This document shows, piece by piece, positions 1-7,433 of a stretch of DNA of 20,984 nt. The first letter of the stretch is position 1; each line of letters opens with the position of its first letter. Under the pieces are notes generated by a model. The model was given only the letters and a program-made list of their open reading frames with translations. It did not search any database and was not told where the DNA came from. Both the position numbers and the translations under genes were made by a program. This DNA is from a virus, in IMG/VR virus record IMGVR_UViG_3300006195_000007, positions 1-20,984 of that record. The stretch is one strand, 5' to 3'.

Positions 1-72
1 GTCTTTGATTTTAGGGGGTTAAAACTAGGTGCAAAGTAGGTTGAATTCTTCTGAAACATGAAGGGAGGTCGC

Positions 73-420
73 GTGCCATCGCGGCGAAGAGTATCAGAAC
101 CCAAGCAAACTCGCCGGAAACCCGCGACAACTCCTGAGCATCGTGAGAATCAGCTGGTTTCCAAGGCGGTGGATCTCGCCGAGAGACAGATCGTGGCTGG
201 TACTGCTTCTTCTCAGGTCATCACGCATTTTCTGAAGCTCGGTTCGACTCGAGAACGACTCGAACAACAGCGACTCGAACATGAGAACGAACTTACACGG
301 GTCAAGATCGAGGCAATCGAATCTCAGAAGCGTGTTGAAGAGCTTTACGCCGAAGCTCTTACGGCAATGCGCTCTTACGCGGGAGCGTTGCCGGTTCCCG
401 AAGTCGATGTCGAAGGTTAG
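73..420 (+). CDS. Small basic coiled-coil protein, possible small terminase-like
   Basis: This is a 115-residue protein with a very basic N-terminus followed by a helical region. Its charged second half (E/R/K/Q-rich, about residues 55-100) looks like a coiled coil. I chose GTG 73 because AAGGGAGG lies just upstream (61-68); an in-frame ATG at 58 has no ribosome site and would add five residues. The next gene, an HNH endonuclease, overlaps its end by 14 bases. From memory, similar small proteins precede an HNH gene in many Gram-positive phages and are sometimes labelled small terminase subunits. I see no helix-turn-helix that proves DNA binding, so the terminase role is an inference from size, coiled coil and neighbour. 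The large terminase lies about 9 kb downstream, which is unusual for a terminase pair. Confidence 0.7.
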   Translation: MPSRRRVSEPKQTRRKPATTPEHRENQLVSKAVDLAERQIVAGTASSQVITHFLKLGSTRERLEQQRLEHENELTRVKIEAIESQKRVEELYAEALTAMRSYAGALPVPEVDVEG

Positions 421-820
421 GAGATATTCGGAGCTCCGTCGCTTGGAGACATTCGAAGAACGCTTCGAGTATCTTCGATTGAAAGGCCAGGTCGGAGAAA
501 GAACCTTCGGTTTCGATCGATGGGTCAATCAGGGCTTCTATCATTCATCGGAGTGGAAGGCGATCAGAAACCATGTCATCCTTCGCGACAACGGATGCGA
601 TCTGGGTGTCGACGGCTATGACATCCATTCGGGTTTGGTCGTTCATCACATGAATCCGATTTCCGTCGATGACATTCTACACGGCGAAGCGTGGATGTTC
701 GATCCGGATTATTTGATCACGACGTCGCATCAGACACACAATGCGATTCATTACGGCGATGCAAGCTTGCTGCCGAGAGGTCCGATTGTAAGAACGTCCG
801 GCGACACGACACTCTGGTGA
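407..820 (+). CDS. HNH endonuclease
   Basis: A 137-residue protein of the HNH nuclease superfamily. The region HHMNPI (residues 80-85) supplies the His pair and Asn of the first half of the motif, and HNAIHYGD (111-118) supplies the last His. RDNGCDLG (60-67) matches the strand before the motif in phage HNH proteins. Only one cysteine is present, so there is no structural zinc knuckle. I chose the ATG at 407, inside the end of the preceding gene. The frame stays open upstream, but that stretch is the out-of-frame shadow of gene 1. Phage HNH proteins of this size often act with the terminase in DNA cleavage during packaging (known for HK97 gp74). Here it is paired with a possible small terminase, which fits that role. 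A free-standing homing endonuclease is less likely because the gene is tightly overlapped. Confidence 0.85.
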   Translation: MSKVRRYSELRRLETFEERFEYLRLKGQVGERTFGFDRWVNQGFYHSSEWKAIRNHVILRDNGCDLGVDGYDIHSGLVVHHMNPISVDDILHGEAWMFDPDYLITTSHQTHNAIHYGDASLLPRGPIVRTSGDTTLW

Positions 821-830
821 AAGGAGGGGC

Positions 831-1196
831 ATGGCTAGTATCAATACGCAGCCTTCGGTACTAGATCTATCGTTATATGCCGGAGATGGTATCGAGTTTC
901 GACTGATTTGTACTGATAGTAACAATGCTCCGATCGACATCGGCGGTACTGTGGAAGCACAGATCCGAGCCGATCGTCTCAACCAGGATGCGCCCTTGGC
1001 CACGTTCACCATCGGTATGCTGGATGCCTATCAAGGCATAATCGTGCTTTCGCTGGATGGAGATCAGACGCAAACGCTGGTCGGGTCCGCAGGAAAGTTC
1101 ACGGGCGTGTGGGATGTGCAGTGGAGACCGCAAAACGGTCCTGCTCGAACGCTCTGTCAGGGTAAAGTAGAGTGCGTTGCCGATGTCACAAGATAA
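831..1196 (+). CDS. Small baseplate/minor tail-like protein
   Basis: A 121-residue protein with a strong AAAGGAGG ribosome site just upstream. The sequence is predicted beta-rich, with a pattern such as DLSLYAGDGIEFRL near the N-terminus, a middle IGGTVEAQIRAD segment and a late VWDVQW strand. This resembles the N-terminal domain of BppU-like baseplate proteins, which often appear as small single-domain genes before phage fibre genes. It has no signal peptide or membrane segment. It opens the run of adsorption genes and overlaps the next (collagen-like) gene by 14 bases, so the two are probably translationally coupled. The assignment as a virion structural protein rests on fold pattern and location, and no catalytic motif is visible. 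Confidence 0.65.
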   Translation: MASINTQPSVLDLSLYAGDGIEFRLICTDSNNAPIDIGGTVEAQIRADRLNQDAPLATFTIGMLDAYQGIIVLSLDGDQTQTLVGSAGKFTGVWDVQWRPQNGPARTLCQGKVECVADVTR

Positions 1197-2073
1197 CGTA
1201 ACCGTAAAGGTCGAAACCAAAGAGATCGATTTCGCCGTCGAGAAGAAGCAGGACATCAAGGTCGTCTTGGATCCTGTTGTAGATATTAACATACATATTC
1301 CTTCGAATGATCTGAATGTGCTGGTCGATTCCAATCAGGTGCAGCTCAAAGTCGAGAGCAAACCGCCAGATGTCGGCTTGATGCTCAAGAAGTACCCTGA
1401 TGTGATCGTTTTGGCTGCGGGAAACATCGGTCCCATGGGCCCAGAGGGCTCAATAGGTCCTCAGGGCCCGGCAGGTACTCCAGGACCTCCGGGTCCACAA
1501 GGTCCATCCGGCGCAGTCAACTCTGTTTATTCGGGAACTTGGCGTTGGACAACGGATCTTGTTGATGCTGCTACTTCGGGTGATATTGGCGTTGACGCTG
1601 TTACCTGGGACATTGTTACCGAAATACATCTCAGTGAAACAACTCGACCGGGTGCCGATGTGCTTGCATTTTTACAGAAGTTGAATGTCGGTGACGGATT
1701 TTATCTGCAAGAAGCCTCGTCTTCAGCCAATTGGGCACGTTATACAATCGCTGCGCCAGGTATCGACAATGGTAATTGGTGGACCTTTCCGGTTACATTC
1801 ATTTCTTCGAGCGGATCTCCGCCTTCAAACAATGCCGACACAAGCGTCAGCTTTTTGAAAGAAGGTGCACAGCAAGTCGAGACAACATACGTATTTACCC
1901 AAGTTACAGCCGCTATGACGTGGAATATTCTCCATAATCTCAATCGTTATCCGTCGGTAACCGTGGTTGATAGCGGTGGTTCGGAGATAATTCCAACTTT
2001 AATCTATATTGATTCTAATTCAGTAACTCTTTCGTTTGGTGCCGCAACTTCCGGAAAAGCCTACCTTAACTAA
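1183..2073 (+). CDS. Collagen-like minor tail protein / fibre
   Basis: A 296-residue protein with three parts. Residues 1-78 are a beta-rich region of alternating charged and hydrophobic residues. Residues 80-110 are an uninterrupted Gly-X-Y collagen stretch of about ten triplets. The rest is a C-terminal globular region ending in a small beta domain (about 235-296, with WNILHNLNRYPSVTVVD) of the kind found at fibre tips. Collagen-like segments form triple helices in phage fibres, so a trimeric fibre is likely. I chose ATG 1183; a TTG at 1177 is also in frame but has no better ribosome site. The gene overlaps the preceding baseplate-like gene and is followed closely by a second fibre gene. 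It probably acts in host adsorption at the tail tip. The receptor is unknown. Confidence 0.8.
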   Translation: MSQDNVTVKVETKEIDFAVEKKQDIKVVLDPVVDINIHIPSNDLNVLVDSNQVQLKVESKPPDVGLMLKKYPDVIVLAAGNIGPMGPEGSIGPQGPAGTPGPPGPQGPSGAVNSVYSGTWRWTTDLVDAATSGDIGVDAVTWDIVTEIHLSETTRPGADVLAFLQKLNVGDGFYLQEASSSANWARYTIAAPGIDNGNWWTFPVTFISSSGSPPSNNADTSVSFLKEGAQQVETTYVFTQVTAAMTWNILHNLNRYPSVTVVDSGGSEIIPTLIYIDSNSVTLSFGAATSGKAYLN

Positions 2074-2082
2074 GGAGATTTG

Positions 2083-3537
2083 ATGCCGACTCTTGGCGCT
2101 CCACTCGATTTTGCCAAGCTGGAGGGCCGTAATTTCGTCGGCCATCTGCTCGGTACTGCCCCATCTTCTCCGGTTAAGGGGCAGCTGTACATGAACACTG
2201 CCGACAATACGCTGTACTGGTACGACGGATCGGCTTGGCAGTCGGCAAAAGGTGGAACCGGCACGCCTACCGGAGCAGCTGGTGGCGATCTGTCCGGCAC
2301 ATATCCGAATCCGCAAATCGCACCGGGTGTGATTGTCGATGCCGACGTAGCGGCTGCGAACAAGGATGGCACGGCAGGCACTCCTTCGTTAAGAACGCTG
2401 GGAACGGGTGCAGTTCAGGCAGCGGCAGGAAACGATGCTCGCTTTACAGATGCTCGAGCGCCGACTGCACACAGGACCACGCACGAACCAGGCGGATCAG
2501 ATGCATTGACTGTGGATGCAGCTGCAGCTAATGGTTCTCTGAGAACACTTGGTGCCGGTGCACAGCAAGCGATGCCGGGTAACCGTACGCTTGATGTAAT
2601 TACACCACCGGCGGCCGATCTGAATCTCAACAGCAAGAAAATTGTTGGATTGGCAACGCCATCACTAAGTACCGATGCGGCTAATAAGCAGTACGTGGAT
2701 AATACTGCTCAAGGACTCGATGCGAAAGCGTCGGTCAGATGCGCGACAACGGCGGATATTCCCAACTTGGCGAACGGTCCAATCACGATTGATGGTATTG
2801 TATTGAGTAACGCCGATCGAGTGTTGGTCAAAGATCAGGCAAATCCGGCATTGAACGGAATTTATACGGTTGCCGATGGTCCTCCGATGGTATTTACTAG
2901 AGTGGCCGATATGGATACTTGGTCTGAGGTTCCGTCCGCATTCGTCTGGGTTGAGCAAGGTACAGTTAATGCGGATACCGGTTGGGTTTGTACCGCAGAT
3001 TTTGGTGGTGGTATATTAGGCACTACACCCATAGTCTGGTCACAATTCTCCGGTTCGGCCGTTATTTCGGCTGGAACGGGATTGACCAAGACGGGCAATA
3101 CGCTGAACGTGGGCGCAGGCGCGGGAATTCAGGCCAATGCCGACGATATTCAGGTTGCCAACAACGGAATCACCAATGCGATGCTTGCCGACGGTGCAGT
3201 TGCGCTTGGCTCGGCTGATGTCAGTGGTATTCTGACGCTCGGCAAAGGTGGTACCGGTGCGGACGCTTCCTTGGTCAGTGGACAGGCAAGTGCCAGAGCC
3301 AATCTGTCTGCTGCGGGATATTACTCCTCGGCGACTCACGGCGCTGGTACTACTATCACAATTCTTCAGACTACGCATGGCTGTCGAGCCTCACGCGGCT
3401 TGATTGTCCAGTGTCAGGTAGAAGCAACTGGAGCTGTAGTGCTTCCTGATATTTCGGTGGCGGCAAACGGGGATGTGACTATTACCTTCGCCGTTTCTCA
3501 GACCGCCAATACAATCCGGACAACGGTGATCGGCTAA
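2083..3537 (+). CDS. Long tail fibre protein
   Basis: A 484-residue protein of low-complexity, Ala/Gly/Thr-rich fibre type. Near the N-terminus GQLYMNTADNTLYWYDGSAW (residues 33-52) is a motif also seen at the start of the next gene. Then come a GGDLSGTYPNPQIA segment, two copies of SLRTLG(T/A)GA (102-110 and 152-160), and a domain around 205-265 with ADRVLVKDQ and NGIYTV that is common in phage fibre proteins. A GKGGTG turn (388-392) precedes the C-terminal tip domain (about 411-484). The ATG at 2083 follows AAGGAG with good spacing; a TTG one codon earlier is less likely. Its stop overlaps the next start (TAATG). It is very probably a trimeric fibre for host binding. The receptor cannot be read from the sequence. 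Confidence 0.85.
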   Translation: MPTLGAPLDFAKLEGRNFVGHLLGTAPSSPVKGQLYMNTADNTLYWYDGSAWQSAKGGTGTPTGAAGGDLSGTYPNPQIAPGVIVDADVAAANKDGTAGTPSLRTLGTGAVQAAAGNDARFTDARAPTAHRTTHEPGGSDALTVDAAAANGSLRTLGAGAQQAMPGNRTLDVITPPAADLNLNSKKIVGLATPSLSTDAANKQYVDNTAQGLDAKASVRCATTADIPNLANGPITIDGIVLSNADRVLVKDQANPALNGIYTVADGPPMVFTRVADMDTWSEVPSAFVWVEQGTVNADTGWVCTADFGGGILGTTPIVWSQFSGSAVISAGTGLTKTGNTLNVGAGAGIQANADDIQVANNGITNAMLADGAVALGSADVSGILTLGKGGTGADASLVSGQASARANLSAAGYYSSATHGAGTTITILQTTHGCRASRGLIVQCQVEATGAVVLPDISVAANGDVTITFAVSQTANTIRTTVIG

Positions 3538-4823
3538 TGCCCGAACTTACCGGAACACTTATTCCTCCACGTCAATCAGCGCCACCGACTAGTCCTGTTT
3601 CGGGACAGCTGTATTACGATACCGACGACAGCAAGCTGTACTACTGGAACGGCACGATGTGGATCTCGGGTGGGGGCGATCCATATTACGAACAACCTGC
3701 TCAGCCGTCTCCCGATCCAGCTCCTGGCGCGATTTGGGTCGATACAGACGAGCCCGTTGCTGCTGGTGCCGTTGCTACTGCTTATGACGTGGATCAAATT
3801 GGAACGGTCAAAGCATTTGCAGGTCTTGTGATTCCGACGAACTGGATGCTTGCCGACGGGCGTACGCTCACGCGCGCGAGCTATCCACAATTAGCCGATG
3901 CATTAGGAGTTCCAGCTGGAAACACGTCATTCACGATTCCAGATCTTCGTAACCGCTTTATTTATGGCGGAAGCGCTCCGGGCGTTGGGACAACTGGAGG
4001 AGCTGCTACTCACGTGTTGACGGCGTTGGAGAGCGGTCTTCGTGCTCATTCTCATCAGAGTGGTATATTTGTAAATCTTCAGCCTACAGGGGTTGGCGGA
4101 AACACTCTAGCTCCCTATGGGCAGGGATCGGGTACTAATGTAACCACCGATACTCAGGGTCCAGTACCCGCTCAAGATGCACATAACAACATGCCGCCCT
4201 ATATCATCATGGCCTGGATCATCAAGGTCACTGGAGCGACTATTTCGGCGGCCAACATGATTGTCGGAGCGACGGGAGCTCCTGGGGCGCCCCTTCCCAG
4301 TTACGGTACGACTTTTCCGACGGCTCCGGCGCATGGAGACGAGCACGTCTTAGTCGACTCGTTAACCAATCCGAGTTATCAGTGGCGGTTTCGCTACAAT
4401 GCAAACTCAACTTCGACGTACAAGTGGGAATTCATCGGTGGAACAACGCTTTATGCCGGGATAGACCCTAGCGAAGGTACAACTACTGTTTCGACTTGGC
4501 TCGATTTGGCAACGGTTGGTCCGCGTGTAATTCTTCCGTCCGCAGGTGAATATTCCGCTTGGTGTTCGTCTAATGCTTATCATAGCGTTGGGGGTTCGGC
4601 TTGTTGGATTGGAATTTCCAATGGAGCGAATAATCCTCAGAATCAGCTTCCATACACTCTTTCGACAGCAAATCAAGGATTTATCGTTTCAATAGCTGGA
4701 TCGAGAATTACAGTTTCAGCTGCGGGTGGAGATATTCGGATGCGCTATTACAATCAAAACGCAGGAACGGCTAACTGGCAGTATCGCAGACTTAGCGTTC
4801 AACCGATCCGGGTGGCAGGATGA
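3537..4823 (+). CDS. Tail fibre with phage tail-collar domain
   Basis: A 428-residue adhesin. Residues 22-43 repeat the GQLYxxTxDxxLYxWxGxxW motif of the preceding fibre. Residues 88-232 form a phage tail-collar domain: GTVKAFAGLVIP, WMLADGRTL, SFTIPDLRNRFIYGG, the His-rich AHSHQ (170-174), and the closing NNMPPYIIMAWIIKV. After a linker, residues 255-428 form a separate beta domain shared with the next gene. Collar-domain proteins sit at fibre or baseplate tips, and HxH pairs in them can bind metal ions in known cases. Translation is coupled at both ends: TAATG at the start and ATGA at the stop. The likely role is receptor recognition at the tail tip. Confidence 0.88.
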   Translation: MPELTGTLIPPRQSAPPTSPVSGQLYYDTDDSKLYYWNGTMWISGGGDPYYEQPAQPSPDPAPGAIWVDTDEPVAAGAVATAYDVDQIGTVKAFAGLVIPTNWMLADGRTLTRASYPQLADALGVPAGNTSFTIPDLRNRFIYGGSAPGVGTTGGAATHVLTALESGLRAHSHQSGIFVNLQPTGVGGNTLAPYGQGSGTNVTTDTQGPVPAQDAHNNMPPYIIMAWIIKVTGATISAANMIVGATGAPGAPLPSYGTTFPTAPAHGDEHVLVDSLTNPSYQWRFRYNANSTSTYKWEFIGGTTLYAGIDPSEGTTTVSTWLDLATVGPRVILPSAGEYSAWCSSNAYHSVGGSACWIGISNGANNPQNQLPYTLSTANQGFIVSIAGSRITVSAAGGDIRMRYYNQNAGTANWQYRRLSVQPIRVAG

Positions 4824-5869
4824 CCACCGCACGCGTTAAAACAAGTACAGGATGGCTCGATCTTTCTGCGCCAGGTCCGCAAGGTCCAATTGGCCCCACG
4901 GGTCCTCAAGGTCCTGCAGGCCCAGCAGCACAAAGATTGCTTTCGCATACGGAATTTACCGCTGGGGTCAATATCACCAGTACTAATGCTGCCAATCCCG
5001 ATAACGTGGTTTCCGCTCCCTCATTAGCTTTCGACGGCGTTACACCTGTCTGGGTTGAATTCTGGTGTCCATACATACAAGCTCCCGCCAATAATAATAT
5101 TTTCGTTATACTTCAACAAGATGCGAATACCTTTTCGAGGCTTGGTGTCGGCAATGCTCTCGCGGCTGCTGCACAATATTTTCCGGGTGTTCATATGCTT
5201 AGGAAGATTACTCCATCGGCAGGTAGTCATGTCTATCGAGTAGGAGGATTCATCGGTTCCGCGGGTACAGGAGCAATTGGAGCCGGTGCGGGGACAGTAG
5301 GCGATGTTTATCCTCCCGGATTCATCAGAATTTTCACCGAACTCGCCCAAGGCGGAAACATTCCGCTCGTTTCGTCACTACCTTCTCCCGCTTACGACGG
5401 CCAGGAAGTGTACTATCTTGCGGACGCCGCGAACGGTGTAATCTGGCATTTGCGCTACCGGGCAGCTTCGACATCCGCATACAAGTGGGAATTTGTCGGC
5501 GGGCCATCGCTGTATGGCTACGTCGCTGCAAGTGAGAGTCGTGCAAGTGCAACAAACGGTGATCTTACTACGCTTGGTCCGGATGTAACGCCGCCGCTTG
5601 CCGGTGATTACGATGCGGAATGGGGCGCACGGATGCAGTCGTCCGTAGCCGGTGTGTTTGAAGCATATATGAGTATCCCCGCACTTGGTACAGAAGCGTG
5701 TAGCCATATTTTCGCGGCTCAGTTCGCCGGAGGAAATGGTGTAATAAAAGTTCGCAAAACAATTACGCCTGCGGGAACACTTTTACGGGCAAAGTATTCC
5801 ACGCAAGGCGGTTTGCAGGCGAGCTTCGGGGGTCGCTGGTTGGAAGTGACTCCGATAAGGGTCGGATAG
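4820..5869 (+). CDS. Collagen-like minor tail protein, shares C-terminal domain with preceding gene
   Basis: A 349-residue protein that begins with a short beta motif (KTSTGWLDLS) and goes straight into a Gly-X-Y collagen stretch (residues 19-34). A middle beta-rich domain follows (about 40-175). The C-terminal domain (about 180-349) matches the C-terminus of the preceding fibre: SAYKWEFVGGPSLY here against STYKWEFIGGTTLY there, and both proteins end in PIRV plus one or two residues. It starts by ATGA overlap with the preceding gene. The architecture of short anchor, collagen stalk and exchangeable head fits a trimeric host-binding fibre. The shared head suggests the two fibres either bind related surface sugars or assemble on the same structure. 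No enzymatic motif is visible. Confidence 0.82.
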   Translation: MTTARVKTSTGWLDLSAPGPQGPIGPTGPQGPAGPAAQRLLSHTEFTAGVNITSTNAANPDNVVSAPSLAFDGVTPVWVEFWCPYIQAPANNNIFVILQQDANTFSRLGVGNALAAAAQYFPGVHMLRKITPSAGSHVYRVGGFIGSAGTGAIGAGAGTVGDVYPPGFIRIFTELAQGGNIPLVSSLPSPAYDGQEVYYLADAANGVIWHLRYRAASTSAYKWEFVGGPSLYGYVAASESRASATNGDLTTLGPDVTPPLAGDYDAEWGARMQSSVAGVFEAYMSIPALGTEACSHIFAAQFAGGNGVIKVRKTITPAGTLLRAKYSTQGGLQASFGGRWLEVTPIRVG

Positions 5870-5877
5870 GAGATCAT

Positions 5878-6075
5878 ATGCAGATTACCGTTCATGTTCA
5901 AATAGAAGACGATGATACGTTTGATAGTACACCCGAAGAAGTTGCCAATGCCGTTTTGGAAGCGATTGGCGGTAACCCCGAGAACGATCGTATCAACGTT
6001 GCGATTCAACCGATGAGTAGTTCAATATCTATTGGTGGTTCTGTGCTGCCTCCTCCTCCGCCACCAGAAGAATGA
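5878..6075 (+). CDS. Small unknown protein with polyproline tail
   Basis: A 65-residue protein with a clear ribosome site (AGGAGATCAT before ATG). It has an N-terminal beta strand (QITVHVQIE), a short helix (TPEEVANAVLEAIGG), another strand (RINVAIQPM) and a C-terminal tail of six prolines followed by EE. No membrane segment or signal peptide is present. It overlaps the following holin-like gene by ATGA, so it belongs to the same translational unit and opens the lysis region. From memory, similar small proteins occur beside lysis genes in actinobacterial phages without a known role. I do not assign a function; a small tail or lysis accessory protein is possible. Confidence 0.65.
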   Translation: MQITVHVQIEDDDTFDSTPEEVANAVLEAIGGNPENDRINVAIQPMSSSISIGGSVLPPPPPPEE

Positions 6076-6299
6076 GCGCGCCAGTCGACATCGTCAAAAG
6101 TCGTCCGGCCGAGGCAGCAATGCCGCTTGCTACGGTACTTGCGATTTTGATTTCGAAGATTGCGGGTGTTGAAGACACGGACACAATCGCATATTTAGCT
6201 ATTGCGCTTTCGTTCATACCAGCGATAGTAACCTGGATTGTCGAGTTAGTGAGAAAACCTGATGATACAGGCACAACTTATCAACCTACTAGCAATTAA
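6072..6299 (+). CDS. Small membrane protein, holin candidate
   Basis: A 75-residue protein with two predicted membrane segments: about residues 17-32 (PLATVLAILISKIAGV) and 40-60 (TIAYLAIALSFIPAIVTWIV). An acidic turn (EDTDT) separates them and a short charged tail (VRKPDD) follows. The size, two-helix hairpin and position just before a peptidase lysin fit a class II holin, which makes holes in the inner membrane so the lysin can reach peptidoglycan. It starts by ATGA overlap with the preceding gene and overlaps the next membrane protein by 38 bases. Holins are too diverse to confirm by motif, so the assignment is by topology and context. The next gene could be the holin instead, or the two could act as holin and antiholin. 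Confidence 0.7.
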   Translation: MSAPVDIVKSRPAEAAMPLATVLAILISKIAGVEDTDTIAYLAIALSFIPAIVTWIVELVRKPDDTGTTYQPTSN

Positions 6300-6525
6300 C
6301 TGGTCCGATTGGGAAATTCCATGGGCGGGATTAGGCGGATTTCTTCTAGGACTGGGTGGAACGTTGAGTGGAATTGCGGCGTTAAAGACCGCAAGAAATA
6401 GGGGGCGAGATGAGGCAATTTCTACTGCTGTTTCTCGGCCTGACGATGATGGGGGGAGCGGGATATCTGGCAGCGACAGCGTTGAGCCAGGAACCCCCGG
6501 GTCCCACGAGAACGGTGACAATTGA
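6262..6525 (+). CDS. Small membrane protein, second holin/antiholin candidate
   Basis: An 87-residue protein. A tryptophan-rich amphipathic start ([11 protein letters not shown]) leads into one membrane segment (about residues 23-42, [20 protein letters not shown]). A basic stop-transfer cluster (ARNRGRDE) follows, then a hydrophilic, Gly/Ser/Asp-rich C-terminus. It overlaps the preceding holin candidate by 38 bases. Its last 116 bases are shared in another frame with the collagen-like gene that follows, so the polar tail may simply be a by-product of that overlap. The ATG at 6262 has only a weak ribosome site, which may mean translation is coupled to the gene before. The TM-then-basic pattern is common in small actinophage membrane proteins near lysins. 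The function is inferred only from context. Confidence 0.6.
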   Translation: MIQAQLINLLAINWSDWEIPWAGLGGFLLGLGGTLSGIAALKTARNRGRDEAISTAVSRPDDDGGSGISGSDSVEPGTPGSHENGDN

Positions 6526-6799
6526 TATTCCTACAGGAGAACGAGGACCCCCAGGTCCAAAGGGAGACAAAGGTGAGCAAGGAGATCGGGGTCCAATAGG
6601 CGAATCGGGTCCGCAAGGGGAAGCAGGTCCAACGGGTCCGATAGGTCCGAAAGGTGATACCGGTCCGCCGGGTCCGCCTGGACCTGCAGGAGAAGGAGGG
6701 CCTTGTGCCGGTGCGCCTCCTGCTTATTCGCCTGGAATTCTACAGATCAACACGCCTGGGGGACAAGTTAGAATTTTCACGTGCCTTGAGCCGAAATAG
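6410..6799 (+). CDS. Signal-anchored collagen-like protein
   Basis: A 129-residue protein. Residues 4-25 form a hydrophobic signal peptide or signal anchor after a single Arg ([15 protein letters not shown]). A short extracytoplasmic linker follows. Residues 43-99 are about 19 uninterrupted Gly-X-Y triplets, including [11 protein letters not shown] and GPPGPPGP. The small C-terminal domain (100-129) has two cysteines, C99 and C125, that could form a disulphide outside the membrane. A GGGGGCGAG ribosome site precedes the ATG at 6410, inside the preceding gene. A membrane-targeted collagen rod between holin candidates and lysin is unusual: the other collagen-like proteins here are virion fibres without signal sequences. 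It could be a spanin-like or surface-exposed lysis accessory, or a cell-surface factor. I cannot choose between these from sequence. Confidence 0.72.
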   Translation: MRQFLLLFLGLTMMGGAGYLAATALSQEPPGPTRTVTIDIPTGERGPPGPKGDKGEQGDRGPIGESGPQGEAGPTGPIGPKGDTGPPGPPGPAGEGGPCAGAPPAYSPGILQINTPGGQVRIFTCLEPK

Positions 6800-6810
6800 A
6801 AGGAGGTTGA

Positions 6811-7224
6811 ATGCCGCCTAAAACCCGACATCGTTTGAGTAAGCACTTCGTGGTAGAAGAATTCGATTGTCACGACGGCACCAAGGTGATGAAGCGCGAC
6901 TACAAGGGGTTGGAGTTTCTCTGCAAGACATATTTGGAGCCATTGCGAGAAAAGTACGGTTCGGTAACGATTTTGTCGGGCTTCCGAACGGTAAAGCACA
7001 ATCGAAGTGTCGGTGGGGCAAGTAAAAGTTTTCACGTTTATACCATCCATGATGGTAATGATCAAGCTGCCGATATCCGTTGCGTTCGGGGCACTCCTCG
7101 CCAATGGCATTCCACGCTTAATTGGCTACGCAAGCGCAAGCGCGGCGGTAAAGGTGGTTTAGGTCTGTATAACAATTTTGTTCATGTCGATTTGCGTGAT
7201 TACAACGCGAATTGGAGGGGATAA
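6811..7224 (+). CDS. Endolysin-like peptidase, M15 family
   Basis: A 137-residue zinc peptidase of the M15 (D-Ala-D-Ala carboxypeptidase-like) type, likely to cut peptide cross-links of peptidoglycan at lysis. The core is seen as LSKHFVVEEFDCHDG (9-23), ILSGFRT (54-60), the SxH motif S73-H75, A86-A87-D88, and FVHVDLRD (123-130). H75, D88 and H125 are the probable zinc ligands. The spacing between H75 and D88 is longer than the usual H-x6-D because of an insert rich in H, D, G and N. The whole protein is one catalytic domain with no cell-wall-binding module or signal peptide, so it needs a holin for export. AAGGAGG precedes the ATG. It follows two holin candidates, which supports the lysis role; a virion-associated hydrolase is less likely. 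Confidence 0.88.
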   Translation: MPPKTRHRLSKHFVVEEFDCHDGTKVMKRDYKGLEFLCKTYLEPLREKYGSVTILSGFRTVKHNRSVGGASKSFHVYTIHDGNDQAADIRCVRGTPRQWHSTLNWLRKRKRGGKGGLGLYNNFVHVDLRDYNANWRG

Positions 7225-7433
7225 TGGATGAAGTAGTGGAACCTAATGAGGCCGATCTACCCGACAAGCCGCCGATCGAAGATATGCCCGAAGATGTTGA
7301 TGAAGAAGAGATTCCTGGTGAAGAAGAGGTAACTGAAGAAGAGTTTATGACGCCAAACGAAGCGCACGGAGAAGATTCCGTGGATAACAAGGAAAGTGAA
7401 ACGTATCCCGACGAACAGGAGAATTCAGAATGA
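7224..7433 (+). CDS. Acidic disordered protein
   Basis: A 69-residue, extremely acidic protein (runs such as DVDEEEIPGEEEVTEEE) with scattered prolines and no hydrophobic core. It is almost certainly intrinsically disordered. The ATG overlaps the stop of the lysin gene (TAATG) and has GGAGGGG just upstream; a TTG at 7212 is also in frame but sits within the lysin gene. It overlaps the next gene by ATGA. No family or domain is recognised. The two consecutive acidic genes look like one coupled unit. Possible roles are a chaperone-like or DNA-mimic protein, but nothing in the sequence supports a specific function. Confidence 0.6.
   Translation: MDEVVEPNEADLPDKPPIEDMPEDVDEEEIPGEEEVTEEEFMTPNEAHGEDSVDNKESETYPDEQENSE

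Noticed and set aside
1-57. Possible promoter before the first gene
   Set aside because: AT-rich pieces such as TTGATT and TTAAAACT are present, but no well-spaced -35/-10 pair is convincing, and the upstream context is cut off.
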